From positions 1 to 64,000 of the forward strand of contig JAEUTI010000089.1 in NCBI GenBank assembly GCA_016788065.1: a DNA stretch of 64,000 nucleotides, in the 5' to 3' direction. Each line of letters begins with the position of its first letter. Positions within the stretch are counted from its first letter, which is position 1. A model generated the notes under the pieces. The model was given only the letters and a program-made list of their open reading frames with translations, searched no databases and had not been told where the DNA came from. Shown here in pieces: positions 8,733 through 18,659 of the stretch. This DNA is from Bacteroidia bacterium (lineage in GTDB: Bacteria > Bacteroidota > Bacteroidia > AKYH767-A > OLB10). The translations under genes were made by a program, and so were the position numbers.

Positions 8733-9668
8733 TCAGGCAAAAACTGCTTTTTCGGTTACTTCCTGCCAAACCATTTTCACACCTTGCTCCAATGAGATCC
8801 GATGTTTCCATCCTGCATTATGAATGGCAGTTACATCGAGCAATTTACGGGGTGTTCCATCAGGTTTGGATGGGTCAAAGCGAAGATTTCCGGTATAACC
8901 ACTAACCTCTTTTATCAGTTGAGCTAAATCGGCAATGGTAAGATCGACGCCGGTACCTATGTTAAAAAATCCTTCACCGCTATAGTTATTCATCAGAAAA
9001 TAGCATGCATCAGCCAGATCATCAACATGTAAAAATTCACGCATCGGTTTGCCACTTCCCCAGATTTCAACTTCGGGAGTTCCATTTTTAATGGCTTCAT
9101 AAAACTTGCGCATCAAAGCCGGCAATACGTGCGAGTTCTTTAAATCGTAATTATCGTTCGGGCCATATAAATTGGTTGGCATAACCGAAATGTAATCACA
9201 TCCATATTGCATTCGGAATGCTTCACACATTTTCAAACCTGCAATTTTTGCTATTGCATAAGGCTCGTTGGTTTGCTCCAGTGAACCCGTTAAAAGATAT
9301 TCCTCTTTAATAGGCTGGGGACACATTTTAGGGTAAATACAAGATGAGCCCAAAAACAGCAATTTCTTTACATTGTTTTCATACGATTGACGGATCACAT
9401 TGGACTGGATCATCAGATTTTCATAAAGAAAATCGGCGCGATAAGTATTATTGGCAACTATTCCTCCAACTTTCGCAGCTGCTAAAAAGACATATTCCGG
9501 TTTTTCATTCGTAAAAAACGATTGTACCGCCTGTTGATTCCTAAGATCAAGCTCTTTGGAAGTTTTGGTGATCAGATTGGTATAACCTTCTGCTTCCAGT
9601 TTCCTGACAATGGCAGAACCCACCATACCACGATGTCCTGCAATAAATATTTTGCTGTTACGATCCAA
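8733..9668 (-). CDS. fcl: GDP-L-fucose synthase
   Basis: Epimerises and reduces GDP-4-keto-6-deoxymannose to GDP-L-fucose with NADPH. It is 311 aa, an extended SDR with the nucleotide motif GHRGMVGSA (11-19) and catalytic Tyr137/Lys141 in EPYAIAKIAG. The family loops FLGSSCIYP and GSGKPMREFLHVDDLA are also present. It lies 57 bp downstream of gmd, giving the two-step pathway from GDP-mannose to GDP-fucose. The pair is divergent from the EPS locus, whose glycosyltransferases are the likely users of the nucleotide sugar. Confidence 0.96.
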   Translation of the reverse strand: MDRNSKIFIAGHRGMVGSAIVRKLEAEGYTNLITKTSKELDLRNQQAVQSFFTNEKPEYVFLAAAKVGGIVANNTYRADFLYENLMIQSNVIRQSYENNVKKLLFLGSSCIYPKMCPQPIKEEYLLTGSLEQTNEPYAIAKIAGLKMCEAFRMQYGCDYISVMPTNLYGPNDNYDLKNSHVLPALMRKFYEAIKNGTPEVEIWGSGKPMREFLHVDDLADACYFLMNNYSGEGFFNIGTGVDLTIADLAQLIKEVSGYTGNLRFDPSKPDGTPRKLLDVTAIHNAGWKHRISLEQGVKMVWQEVTEKAVFA

Positions 9669-9725
9669 CTTATATAATCTTTAAAATATTCTTAATCAAT
9701 TATTTAAAACTCGAAATCCCGAATT

Positions 9726-10841
9726 TTACCCTTCATTATAATTAATGATTTCATGACCACCTTCCTGGAGGTATTTATCTCTGCCAAAGAGTTTCAGGTC
9801 ATAAGCAACCATTTCTTTAACAATAGAATCGAGATCATGTTTAGGAGTCCATCCCAATTTAGTTTTTGCTTTAATCGGGTCACCAATCAGCAATTCAACC
9901 TCAGCGGGGCGATAATAATTTTTGTCGATTTTCATTACTTCCTTTCCAACCGGAACAGGATACAGCGGATTATTGGAAGCTTTAACAACTGCTACTTCAT
10001 TCTCTTCTTTACCAATAAATTCGAGTTCAACCCCAATCTCGGCAAATGCTTTAATAATAAAATCACGGACAGTAGTTGTAACACCGGTTGCTACTACAAA
10101 ATCTTCGGGAGTATCAACCTGCAACATCATCCACATAGCTTCCACATAATCTTTAGCATGGCCCCAGTCACGTTTCGCATCGATGTTTCCCATATAGACG
10201 CAATCTTGCAGACCAAGCGCGATGCGGGCAACAGCACGGGTAACTTTGCGGGTTACGAAAGTCTCTCCTCTGAGTGGTGATTCATGGTTGAAAAGGATAC
10301 CGTTCACTGCAAACATATCATAAGACTCGCGATAATTCACGATAATCCAGTAGCCATATAATTTAGCAACCGCATATGGTGAACGTGGATAAAATGGCGT
10401 AGTTTCTCTTTGAGGAATTTCCTGTACCAAACCATAAAGTTCGGAAGTAGATGCCTGATAAATCTTCGTTTTTTTAGTCAAACCCAGCAATCGCACGGCT
10501 TCCAGGATACGGAGCGTACCAATTCCATCTGCATTTGCGGTATATTCAGGGGTTTCGAAACTTACCTTCACGTGCGACATGGCACCGAGGTTATAAATTT
10601 CATCGGGTTGTACTTCCTGAATAATTCTGATAATATTCGTAGAGTCGGTCAAATCACCATAATGCAGTTTAAATTTGACATTCTTCTCATGCTGATCGTG
10701 GTATAAATGATCGACCCTTTGGGTGTTGAAAAGCGAGCTGCGGCGCTTGATTCCATGAACATGATACCCTTTTTCTAATAAGAGTTCTGCGAGATAAGCC
10801 CCGTCCTGACCTGTAATACCTGTAATTAATGCTGTTTTCAT
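9726..10841 (-). CDS. gmd: GDP-mannose 4,6-dehydratase
   Basis: First step of GDP-L-fucose synthesis, NADP-dependent dehydration of GDP-mannose. It is 371 aa with [12 protein letters not shown] (8-19), the catalytic STSE segment (131-134) and Tyr156/Lys160 in [12 protein letters not shown]. It also has the [16 protein letters not shown] stretch typical of Gmd. A spacing of 57 bp to fcl suggests co-transcription. The promoter region between gmd and the divergent Wzc-type gene (10842-11104) is shared, so fucose supply and polymer synthesis may be co-regulated. Confidence 0.96.
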   Translation of the reverse strand: MKTALITGITGQDGAYLAELLLEKGYHVHGIKRRSSLFNTQRVDHLYHDQHEKNVKFKLHYGDLTDSTNIIRIIQEVQPDEIYNLGAMSHVKVSFETPEYTANADGIGTLRILEAVRLLGLTKKTKIYQASTSELYGLVQEIPQRETTPFYPRSPYAVAKLYGYWIIVNYRESYDMFAVNGILFNHESPLRGETFVTRKVTRAVARIALGLQDCVYMGNIDAKRDWGHAKDYVEAMWMMLQVDTPEDFVVATGVTTTVRDFIIKAFAEIGVELEFIGKEENEVAVVKASNNPLYPVPVGKEVMKIDKNYYRPAEVELLIGDPIKAKTKLGWTPKHDLDSIVKEMVAYDLKLFGRDKYLQEGGHEIINYNEG

Positions 10842-10888
10842 GAGTTTCTGCTTGGAAATTCGGTTTTTGGTTCAATAAATATTAGTTT

Positions 10889-10918
10889 CAAACGTTAATG
10901 CCCTTCAAATAGTTGCAA
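10889..10918 (-). promoter_or_regulatory. Putative gmd promoter
   Basis: On the minus strand TTG (10916-10918) is followed after 18 nt by TAACGTTTG (10889-10897). This resembles the -33/-7 pattern, with one extra base in the -7 box. It lies about 48 nt upstream of the gmd start. Confidence 0.35.
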
Positions 10919-10976
10919 TTTTGCACCTTTCGGGATATGAATTTGATACTTATACCCTTCTCTCCTTCCGAATTGT

Positions 10977-11018
10977 TAATTTTGTGCAAAACTAAGTAGA
11001 AAATTCCCTTTCCGGGAA
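10977..11018. promoter_or_regulatory. Divergent promoter boxes and TTCCC/GGGAA inverted repeat between gmd and wzc-like gene
   Basis: The 263-bp intergenic region 10842-11104 has TAATTTTG on the plus strand (10977-10984) and TAGTTTTG on the minus strand (10987-10994), both TAnnTTTG matches placed almost back to back. Next to them is an inverted repeat, TTCCC at 11004-11008 and GGGAA at 11014-11018. Neither -7 box has a TTG at ideal distance. The rest of the region shows no gene. Confidence 0.3.
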
Positions 11019-11104
11019 ATAAAATATAACCTGTTAAAACATAACTTTATTACCAAAATTGCGGTATAAACCCGTTTAAGGAAATTAGTAAAATATCATT
11101 ATTC

Positions 11105-13408
11105 ATGAGCAAACCCGTTACAAGCAGCGCCATCATTGATCAAAAGGACATTAAAAAAACCATTTCCCTGGTTCTAAAGAACTGGTATTGGTTTATACTT
11201 TTCCTGGGCCTGGGAATTGGTGGTTCCATCTTTTATTTATACAAAGCCACCAAATATTATGGTGCAACGGCCGAAATTCTGATTAAACCGCAGAAAAACG
11301 CATTCAAAGATGCACTCAGCGCCTCATTATCAACCGGTCCTTCAAAAGATGAAATTGCCAACGAAATCGAAGTACTGTCATCATCACGTCTGATTAATGA
11401 TGTTATCAGCAAACTGAATATTGATATTTCCTATTTTATTGAAGGCCGTATTAAAACCGGTGAAATCTACAAAGGCAAACCGTTTCTGGTTGATGGTAAA
11501 GTTTTGGATGCCACATTTTACGGAGTTCCATTCTTTGTAAATATTCTGGATAAACAAAAATACAAACTGACATTAGAGTTTGGAGCTTACAAATACAGCA
11601 AGATCCACAAGTTCGGAGAACCGGTGGTGAACGATAAATTTTCACTCATCATCAACAGCGATTCATCTATTGTTGGTAAGAACACCGTAAATCTTGCTGA
11701 AACAAGATACTTGTTTCGCATTAACGACCGTGCCTATCTGGTAAAAAAGTATAAGCAGTCACTGCAACTTTCTATGGGTGAAGAAGCTACTGTTATTGAA
11801 GCTTTCATTGAAGATGAAGTTCCTGAAAAAGCAGTTGACTTCCTGAAGGTACTAACTGAAATGTACCTGGAAAACTCCGTTTCTGTTCAGAAGGAAATTA
11901 ATGAAAACACATTAGCATTTATTGATGGTCAGCTGAAAGAAGTTGAAGACATTCTGAATGGTGTTGAGTCGAATCTGGAGCAATTCCAACGTTCCCGGAA
12001 TGCAGTAAATCCGGAAGGCGAACAGGGAGTTTATCTGCAACAAAAAGTTGATTTTGAAACGCAACGTGCCCAGTTAGGTATTCGCCTCCGTTCACTCGAT
12101 TATTTATATGAGCAGCTTACATCCGGAACCGATGGTGGCGCTATCAGTCCAGCCCTACTTGGTGATGCACCAGACCCTGCAATGGGTGCCGCTTTCACAG
12201 AATTAAGCGTATTGCAACAACGTAAAACAAACCTTTTATTCAGCAATACACCAAGCAGTCCGGTTGTTAAAGAAGTAGAGGCTCAATTATCAATTGCGCG
12301 TCAGAATCTGATTTCTATTGTGATGAACATGCGTAGAAATGTCACTGTACAAATCAATTCGCTTTCATCACAACTTGGACAATTTCAGGGGGCCATGAAC
12401 CAGATGCCATCAACTATCAGAGGCTTGGTAAACATTAACCGTAAGGTTGAAATTAATGAAAAGATTTACCTCTTCCTTTTGGAAACCAGAGCACAGACTG
12501 TAATTGAAAAGGCAGGAATTGTTGCTGATAAAAGCATTTTAGAGCCGGCAATTTCCACAGGTCTGGAGCGTCCGATTCAACAAAAAATTCTTCTTGGAGG
12601 AGTGGCAGTTGGCTTAGTGCTTTCATTTCTTGTAATATTCCTGAAAAGCATATTTTACAACTTCATCCATACTAAGGATGATCTTACCGAACTCACTACA
12701 CTTCCAATCATTGGTGTTATTGGCAAAAGTAAAGATGCCAAGACCGATTATCTGGTGGTGGACAAATTCCCGCAATCGCTCACCAGTGAAGCCTATCGCG
12801 TGGTTCGAACCAACCTTTCTTATTTTAGTCCGAAAGCCAGCAGCAAAGTGGTGTTATTTACCTCTTCGGTAGCCAGTGAAGGTAAAACGTTTAATGCTAT
12901 TAATACCGGAACTATTCTGGCAAAGACCAAGAAGAAGGTTGTGCTTGTAGATTTGGATTTGCATAAACCTAAACAGGCAAATGCATTCAACCTTATGAAC
13001 GATGTTGGGGTTACCTCCTATCTCGTTGGAAAATCGCGGTTAAGTGAAATCATTAAAGAAACACCAATTGAAAATCTGCAGGTAATACTCACAGGACCTC
13101 GTACTCCGAATGCTTCCGAACTCATTCTTGATCCGATGCTTGAGGAAATGATCAACGAATTGAAAACAATGTATGATTATGTGATCCTCGATACACCACC
13201 GGTTGGATTGCTTTCAGATGCATTAGCACTGATGAAATTCTCGGATCTGAATGTGTATGTATTAAAAGCAGGATTCTCTAAGAAAGATTTTGTTGATATC
13301 GCACATCAGATCGTTGAAAAAAATAATGTGAAACATTTGGTATTCCTTCTTAATAACGTGAATGTGAAAAACATTCCGGCAGGTTATGGTGGAGGTTATT
13401 ATAAATAA
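11105..13408 (+). CDS. wzc: Polysaccharide co-polymerase / bacterial tyrosine kinase (Wzc-like)
   Basis: 767 aa. An N-terminal Wzz domain with a membrane helix (about 27-47) and a long, partly coiled-coil periplasmic region are followed by a second helix near 500-518. A cytoplasmic BY-kinase domain completes it. In the kinase, Walker A is SVASEGKTFN (about 588-597), Walker A' is VVLVDLDLHKP and Walker B is YVILDTPPVGL. The C-terminus carries a short tyrosine cluster (GYGGGYYK), the likely autophosphorylation site. Such proteins control chain length and export in Wzy-dependent pathways. It is the first gene of the plus-strand EPS locus, followed after 27 bp by the ABC flippase gene. The usual partner, an SLBB-type outer-membrane export protein, is not in this window. 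Confidence 0.93.
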   Translation: MSKPVTSSAIIDQKDIKKTISLVLKNWYWFILFLGLGIGGSIFYLYKATKYYGATAEILIKPQKNAFKDALSASLSTGPSKDEIANEIEVLSSSRLINDVISKLNIDISYFIEGRIKTGEIYKGKPFLVDGKVLDATFYGVPFFVNILDKQKYKLTLEFGAYKYSKIHKFGEPVVNDKFSLIINSDSSIVGKNTVNLAETRYLFRINDRAYLVKKYKQSLQLSMGEEATVIEAFIEDEVPEKAVDFLKVLTEMYLENSVSVQKEINENTLAFIDGQLKEVEDILNGVESNLEQFQRSRNAVNPEGEQGVYLQQKVDFETQRAQLGIRLRSLDYLYEQLTSGTDGGAISPALLGDAPDPAMGAAFTELSVLQQRKTNLLFSNTPSSPVVKEVEAQLSIARQNLISIVMNMRRNVTVQINSLSSQLGQFQGAMNQMPSTIRGLVNINRKVEINEKIYLFLLETRAQTVIEKAGIVADKSILEPAISTGLERPIQQKILLGGVAVGLVLSFLVIFLKSIFYNFIHTKDDLTELTTLPIIGVIGKSKDAKTDYLVVDKFPQSLTSEAYRVVRTNLSYFSPKASSKVVLFTSSVASEGKTFNAINTGTILAKTKKKVVLVDLDLHKPKQANAFNLMNDVGVTSYLVGKSRLSEIIKETPIENLQVILTGPRTPNASELILDPMLEEMINELKTMYDYVILDTPPVGLLSDALALMKFSDLNVYVLKAGFSKKDFVDIAHQIVEKNNVKHLVFLLNNVNVKNIPAGYGGGYYK

Positions 13409-13435
13409 TCCGATTAATACCGGATGTATTAAATT

Positions 13436-15226
13436 ATGAGTGACGAAAATTTTGTTCAGCCATCTAATAGCTTTATAAATTCCATTAAGAGTGTCAGGAA
13501 ACACACCAATGGCGCACAAAAAAGGAAAATAGGAGCTCTTAGTATATTGGTATTCTTTTCAGCTGTAATGGATGTGGTTGGATTAGCCGCAGTGCTTCCT
13601 TTGATACAGGCCGGAACGGATACTAAAATGATCCACACCAACAAATACCTGAGTGCAGTTTATAATTATTTTGAATTCAGTACCGATAAATCATTCGTTC
13701 TGTTTTTAATTGGCTGTCTGCTGGCTTATTTTTTATTCAAAACTGCTTTCGGAATTTTTGTGAACTGGTTGCAGGCGAGACTCACTGCCGACATTGCAGT
13801 TTACATCACACAAAATCAATTCATCAAATATTACAAACTCGACTTCCTCGATTTCTCTGCCATCAAATCTTCTTTATTGATGCGGAATATTTTGTATAAT
13901 CCAACAAGCTATGTGCAATGGATCGTGCAACCGCTGACTATGATTTTGTCGGAGTTTATTATAGTACTTTTGATCATTGGTGCAATTGCCTATTACGATC
14001 TCTTCCTGTTCGGATTCATTTTGGTTACCATCGGACCTGCAACTTACCTGGTTTATTCTGCACTTAAGAAAAGAGGGACTGCCGTTGGTGTGGGCATCGA
14101 CAATGTTTTCCCTTATGCTTTGAGCAGTTTAACAGAAGCCATCAGTGGTTACATCGACATTAAACTGGCAGGTAAAGAAGATAATTATCGCAAACGTTAT
14201 CTCAAACATTTGAAAAATTATCAAGAGCTTCAGCAAAGTGCTTATTTGCTGAGCATGATTCCTATCAGGACCAACGAAATAATTGCATTGCTTGGAATTA
14301 TTCTGATTTTCATGTATGCTTTATTTTTAAGCGATGGCAGTGCTGATGTTTTGATTATGGTAGGAGCATTTGCTGCAGCAGCCTATCGTTTGATGCCTTC
14401 CATGAACCGGATTCTGAATTCATTCATGTACATCAACAAAAACCAGGTTTCCATTTATAACCTTGAAATTTTTGATGAACTGCTGAAAGAGGAAAATGAA
14501 AATCCCGATCCTGCACCGGTACCATTTAATTCTTCCATTAAATTCGATCGCATTTCATTTAGTTTTCCAAAATCCGATAAACAGATTTTAAAGAATCTCA
14601 CCTTTGAAGTGAAAAAAGGTGAAAAAATTGGATTTGTTGGTTCATCAGGATCAGGAAAAACTACCCTGATGAATATCTTGTTGCGTTTTTACAATGAAAA
14701 CAGCGGCCAAATACTGGTTGATGGTATTCCGTTAAGACCTTCTCAGAAACAATCGTGGAGAAACTTAATCGGGTATGTGAAGCAGGATATTTTCCTGTTG
14801 GATGGTTCCATTCGTGAAAACATCACTTTGGGCGATGCCAAGGTAGATGAAGAGCGTTTACAACGTTGCATCAAACAGGCTTCGCTCGATAAATTAATTG
14901 AAGGACTACCTGCCGGGGTGAATAGTCAAATCGGTGAAAAGGGAAATAACCTTTCAGGAGGTCAGCGGCAAAGAATTGGCATTGCCAGATCTTTGTATCG
15001 TAATGCAGAAATACTTATCTTTGATGAGGCAACGAGCGCGCTGGATAACAAGACTGAAAATGAGGTTACTGAGTCTATTGATTCCTTATCAGAAACCAAT
15101 AAAACCATATTTATAATCGCTCACCGGATCACCACATTACGTAATTGTGACCGGATTTATGAGTTGAAGAATGGTGAAATTTCAGGCGTGTATTCCTACA
15201 GAGAACTCGTTGAAAAAGTGCTTTAA
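13436..15226 (+). CDS. ABC-type lipid-linked oligosaccharide flippase (PglK/MsbA-like)
   Basis: 596-aa half-transporter with an N-terminal six-helix exporter domain (about 30-330) and a C-terminal nucleotide-binding domain. Walker A is GSSGSGKTT (about 402-410), the signature is LSGGQRQRIGIARSL (about 506-520), Walker B is ILIFDEATSALD, and the H-loop is IIAHR. Its place between the Wzc-like gene and the sugar-modifying genes, with no Wzx (MATE-fold) flippase nearby, suggests that it flips the lipid-linked repeat unit as PglK does. An alternative is transport of another lipid. It acts in the inner membrane as a homodimer. Confidence 0.88.
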   Translation: MSDENFVQPSNSFINSIKSVRKHTNGAQKRKIGALSILVFFSAVMDVVGLAAVLPLIQAGTDTKMIHTNKYLSAVYNYFEFSTDKSFVLFLIGCLLAYFLFKTAFGIFVNWLQARLTADIAVYITQNQFIKYYKLDFLDFSAIKSSLLMRNILYNPTSYVQWIVQPLTMILSEFIIVLLIIGAIAYYDLFLFGFILVTIGPATYLVYSALKKRGTAVGVGIDNVFPYALSSLTEAISGYIDIKLAGKEDNYRKRYLKHLKNYQELQQSAYLLSMIPIRTNEIIALLGIILIFMYALFLSDGSADVLIMVGAFAAAAYRLMPSMNRILNSFMYINKNQVSIYNLEIFDELLKEENENPDPAPVPFNSSIKFDRISFSFPKSDKQILKNLTFEVKKGEKIGFVGSSGSGKTTLMNILLRFYNENSGQILVDGIPLRPSQKQSWRNLIGYVKQDIFLLDGSIRENITLGDAKVDEERLQRCIKQASLDKLIEGLPAGVNSQIGEKGNNLSGGQRQRIGIARSLYRNAEILIFDEATSALDNKTENEVTESIDSLSETNKTIFIIAHRITTLRNCDRIYELKNGEISGVYSYRELVEKVL

Positions 15227-15243
15227 CAGCTTCCTTTCAACCA

Positions 15244-16374
15244 ATGCTCGAACGTATATTTACCCAGATAAGATTCCGCTTTTTTGATTTCAAAAGCAAA
15301 CAGCAGGATACTTCCCAGCCCGGAACAACGCACCTCAACAGGTCACTCAGATGGTTTAAAGCAAGTCTGCTCCCCGACGGTGGCGCCTCTGCTAAATATT
15401 CCATGATGACACATGAGGTAGCGCAAGGTTATCCAATGACCACTGCCATGTGGATTCCGGCGCTTTTAAAAATAAAGAATAAATATCCCGAAATTTACCA
15501 TGATGTAATGGGAACCACCGATATTACCGGTGATTTGGTTAACTGGGTTTTGCTCACACAGCGTCGTGATGGTACTTTCCCCGGTTCTTTCGGAGATTTC
15601 ATGAATCAGCCACCCCGCGTTTTTAATAACGGGGTTATCATCCGAAACCTGCTTCGGTATTACGAAACTAATCAAAGAGAAGATGTTCTTAATGCCTGCA
15701 TTCAAAGTGCGGAATGGCTATTGAAAGTACAATCGAATGATGGCAGCTGGCGGCAGTTTACATTTCACCAATTAAGCTCCAATACAATTACCGGTGCTGC
15801 TTTGATCCGACTCGGACAAATTTGTAATGAACCAAAATATGTCGAGGCAGGAGAAAAAAATATACGATTTGCCATAGGTTTACAGAGTGAAAATGGCTAT
15901 TTCAGGGGGAACGGTTTTGACAGTGCTTCGAGTGCTTATACTATTACCATTGGCTATGCATTAAATGGAATTTTGCAGGCCGCTGAATTAACAGGGAATG
16001 AAAATTATGTCAAATCCGCACTAAACGGACTTGTTCCTGTATTAAACTTAACTCGGAAAGATGGCTTTTTGGTAGGTGAAATTGATGAACAGTTCCGGTC
16101 CCAATCGAGTTTTACCTGCTTGCCCGGAAATGCACTTTTAGCAATGGCATCTTACCATTTATCGAAAATGACCGGAAACTCCGATTTGAAGCTCCGAGGT
16201 GACCTTTTGACCGATTACCTCAAATCGCGTCAGATGGATTCCCAAACTCCTACCATTTCGGGTGGAATATCAGGCTCCTGGCCAATAAGCGGCAATTACT
16301 GCTCCTATGAAATTCCCAGTTGGGCAGTCAGGTATTTTACCGAAGCCCTGCTTTTGCAGGATGAATTGAAGTAA
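15244..16374 (+). CDS. Alpha/alpha-toroid (terpenoid-cyclase-like fold) protein of the EPS locus, function unknown
   Basis: 376 aa, no signal peptide or membrane segment. The sequence is a series of helix pairs with repeated QxxDG-like turns: LTQRRDGTFPG, VQSNDGSWRQF and LQSENGYFRGNGFD. These are typical of alpha/alpha barrels such as terpenoid cyclases, uronyl epimerase C-terminal domains and some polysaccharide hydrolases or lyases. I cannot assign a family. The absence of a DDxD-type cyclase motif speaks against a true terpene cyclase. It lies 17 bp after the flippase gene and 125 bp before wecB, so a role in sugar or polymer modification is inferred from position only. The 125-bp gap after it shows only a weak GCTGA/TCAGC repeat. 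Confidence 0.65.
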   Translation: MLERIFTQIRFRFFDFKSKQQDTSQPGTTHLNRSLRWFKASLLPDGGASAKYSMMTHEVAQGYPMTTAMWIPALLKIKNKYPEIYHDVMGTTDITGDLVNWVLLTQRRDGTFPGSFGDFMNQPPRVFNNGVIIRNLLRYYETNQREDVLNACIQSAEWLLKVQSNDGSWRQFTFHQLSSNTITGAALIRLGQICNEPKYVEAGEKNIRFAIGLQSENGYFRGNGFDSASSAYTITIGYALNGILQAAELTGNENYVKSALNGLVPVLNLTRKDGFLVGEIDEQFRSQSSFTCLPGNALLAMASYHLSKMTGNSDLKLRGDLLTDYLKSRQMDSQTPTISGGISGSWPISGNYCSYEIPSWAVRYFTEALLLQDELK

Positions 16375-16499
16375 GTAGCTGAATATCAGCACCTCTAAAT
16401 CCATTTAAAAATAAAACAATTTTACCTATTCTACGTAAAATTCGAACCCTTCATTTCGTTGGGAATTGATAATTTTACACTTTAAACCTGCTCACTATT

Positions 16500-17630
16500 A
16501 TGTGCAAGATTCTGATCGTTGTTGGTACAAGACCAAATTTTATTAAGGTTACCCAATTTAAAAAGGTTAACGAGCAATTGGGAAGCCCTTTTGATATAAA
16601 GATCGTTCATACCGGTCAGCACTATGACGATAAAATGGCTGATGTATTTTTCCGTCAGTTTGAATTGACTCCCGATTATTTCCTGAACATACCTGCTGAT
16701 TCCGCCAACACACAAATGGCAGAAATTATGCTTCGCCTGGAAAAGGTAGCAAAAGAATTTAATCCATCTTTAATGATGGTTGTTGGAGATGTAAACTCAA
16801 CATTTGCCGCTGCAATTACAGCTAATAAAATGGGCCTTAAAATAGCTCATATTGAAAGTGGTTTACGCAGCAATGATCGCACCATGCCTGAGGAAATAAA
16901 CCGTTTGCTGACCGATGAAATTACTGATTATTTCTTCGTTACAGAACAAAGTGGCTGGGATCATCTTATCGCAGAAAACAAACCTAAAGACTCCCTCTTT
17001 TTTGTTGGGAATACCATGATTGATACACTGGTTGCTTTCGAACATAAAATTCAGAAAGATGAAGTGCTTACTAAACTTGGAATTAAAAAAGACCAGTTTG
17101 CACTCATGACCATGCATCGCCCTGCAACAGTTGATTTTAAAGAAGGCCTTACCAAACTGATCGATATTATAGATTTTATCACTGAAAGTATGCATCTCGT
17201 TTTCCCAATTCACCCAAGAACTACGGGCAAATTGGAGAGCTTCGGATTGATGAACAGAATACGTGATAATAAGAAACTAATTCTTACCGAACCATTAGAT
17301 TATTTTGCTTTTCAAAAACTAACATCCGACTGTAAATTTGTAATCACCGACAGTGGTGGAATTCAGGAAGAATCAACATTCCGCAGAATACCTTGTTTGA
17401 CATTACGACCTAATACTGAGCGACCATCCACAATTACTATTGGAACCAATGAACTGGTGCCTTTTGATGTGACTATAGTGAAAGAAAAGATTGAAAATAT
17501 AAAAGCCGGCAAACATAAAAAAGGTGAAATCCCTCCTTTCTGGGATGGAGATTCCACTCGCAGGATTCTGGAAGTTTGTAAAGTACTTTTTGCAGATGAA
17601 CTTAATAAAAAATCTATTTTCAGCATCTGA
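16500..17630 (+). CDS. wecB: UDP-N-acetylglucosamine 2-epimerase (non-hydrolysing)
   Basis: Interconverts UDP-GlcNAc and UDP-ManNAc, supplying ManNAc residues. It is 376 aa, GT-B fold, beginning CKILIVVGTRPNFIK. Family motifs are AHIESGLRSNDRTMPEEINR (two catalytic acids), the MHRPATVD histidine and TDSGGIQEESTFRRIPCLTL. The next gene starts 3 bp downstream. No UDP-ManNAc dehydrogenase is seen nearby, so the sugar may be used as ManNAc itself. A 125-bp gap precedes the gene, longer than most in this locus, and could hold an internal promoter, although I see no good -7 box. Confidence 0.95.
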   Translation: MCKILIVVGTRPNFIKVTQFKKVNEQLGSPFDIKIVHTGQHYDDKMADVFFRQFELTPDYFLNIPADSANTQMAEIMLRLEKVAKEFNPSLMMVVGDVNSTFAAAITANKMGLKIAHIESGLRSNDRTMPEEINRLLTDEITDYFFVTEQSGWDHLIAENKPKDSLFFVGNTMIDTLVAFEHKIQKDEVLTKLGIKKDQFALMTMHRPATVDFKEGLTKLIDIIDFITESMHLVFPIHPRTTGKLESFGLMNRIRDNKKLILTEPLDYFAFQKLTSDCKFVITDSGGIQEESTFRRIPCLTLRPNTERPSTITIGTNELVPFDVTIVKEKIENIKAGKHKKGEIPPFWDGDSTRRILEVCKVLFADELNKKSIFSI

Positions 17631-17633
17631 TCT

Positions 17634-18638
17634 ATGAAAGTACTAAATCATCTGAAACCGGCAGATCATCACATTTTATCTCAGATAAGTGATAATTGGC
17701 CCTTTCAATTTGTGTCAGAATTTACCCGCTTTCATAAATACTATTTTAATGAAACGGTGAACATCATTTATGATGAAGAGTTGAATGCCTACATGCCTTT
17801 GCGCATTTTGGATATGAAGTTGTTTGCACCTGCTCAAATTTTGTATGCTCCCTTGAGGGAAAGTATGGAGTTGTCGAAAGAGGAACAAATGCAATTCTTT
17901 AATAAACTAATCCGATTGCTACAAAACCAGGGCGGATGTGAACGTTTGGTGCAGCCTCATCCATACAGTATTCTTTCTGCAATTCCTGAAGGAGCAAAAT
18001 ATTGTGATTTCGGAACTTACGTGGTCGATCTCGAGAATCAGACCATCGAACAAATACTCGAAAAATTCCATCCTAAATACCAAAAGGCTGTTACTCACTC
18101 TGAAAAGAATGGTGCAGTGGTGAAAATCGGTAAAGAATGTCTTAACGATTTCTTTATGATTTATAAAAGCACTATGGAGAGAGCCGGACTACATCTGGAT
18201 GAATTTACCTATTTTCAATCGCTTTACGATTATCTGGGTGAAAACAGAATCAGCTGTGGTGTAGTCTATGATCAGGATGAACCAATTAGTGGTATCTTTG
18301 TTATTCATACATTATACGGCGCCTTCCTGACTCATGCCGGCACACGTGGTGATTCTAAACTCTATGGTGCAGCGAAGTTGCTGAACCTCGAAATGATGCG
18401 ACATCTGAAGGAAAAAGGTGTAAAGAAATATGACTTCGTTGGTGTCCGCTTAAAAAATAACAATCCTGCATTAGAAGGAATATTCCGCTTCAAGAAAGGA
18501 TTTGGAGGTGACCTTAAAGAGGGATACCTTTGGAAAATCGATATTTTACCACTGAAAGCCAAAGCTTACGATCTGATGGTAAAGCTTAAATCCGGAAATG
18601 ATAAATTAACTGATATTATTGATCAGGTGAACACCTGA
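17634..18638 (+). CDS. FemAB-like / GNAT-fold acyl or aminoacyl transferase
   Basis: 334 aa, of the GNAT (Acetyltransf_6)/FemAB superfamily. Visible family features are PKYQKAVTHSEKNGAVVKIG in the middle and GIFVIHTLYGAFLTHAGTRG with MMRHLKEKGVKKYDFVGVRL in the second half. The end has the FRFKKGFGGDLKEGY motif common to FemAB-like proteins of polysaccharide clusters. Known members use aminoacyl-tRNA for peptidoglycan bridges; those in EPS loci are presumed to attach an acyl or amino acid group to a sugar. The specific donor and acceptor are unknown. It is tightly coupled to wecB. Confidence 0.8.
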   Translation: MKVLNHLKPADHHILSQISDNWPFQFVSEFTRFHKYYFNETVNIIYDEELNAYMPLRILDMKLFAPAQILYAPLRESMELSKEEQMQFFNKLIRLLQNQGGCERLVQPHPYSILSAIPEGAKYCDFGTYVVDLENQTIEQILEKFHPKYQKAVTHSEKNGAVVKIGKECLNDFFMIYKSTMERAGLHLDEFTYFQSLYDYLGENRISCGVVYDQDEPISGIFVIHTLYGAFLTHAGTRGDSKLYGAAKLLNLEMMRHLKEKGVKKYDFVGVRLKNNNPALEGIFRFKKGFGGDLKEGYLWKIDILPLKAKAYDLMVKLKSGNDKLTDIIDQVNT

Positions 18639-18659
18639 TAACCTAAACCTTGCTCTGGA

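Noticed and set aside
9753-10280. Plus-strand open frame of 175 codons opposite gmd
   Set aside because: Lies entirely within the strongly conserved gmd gene on the other strand; its translation shows no recognisable features.
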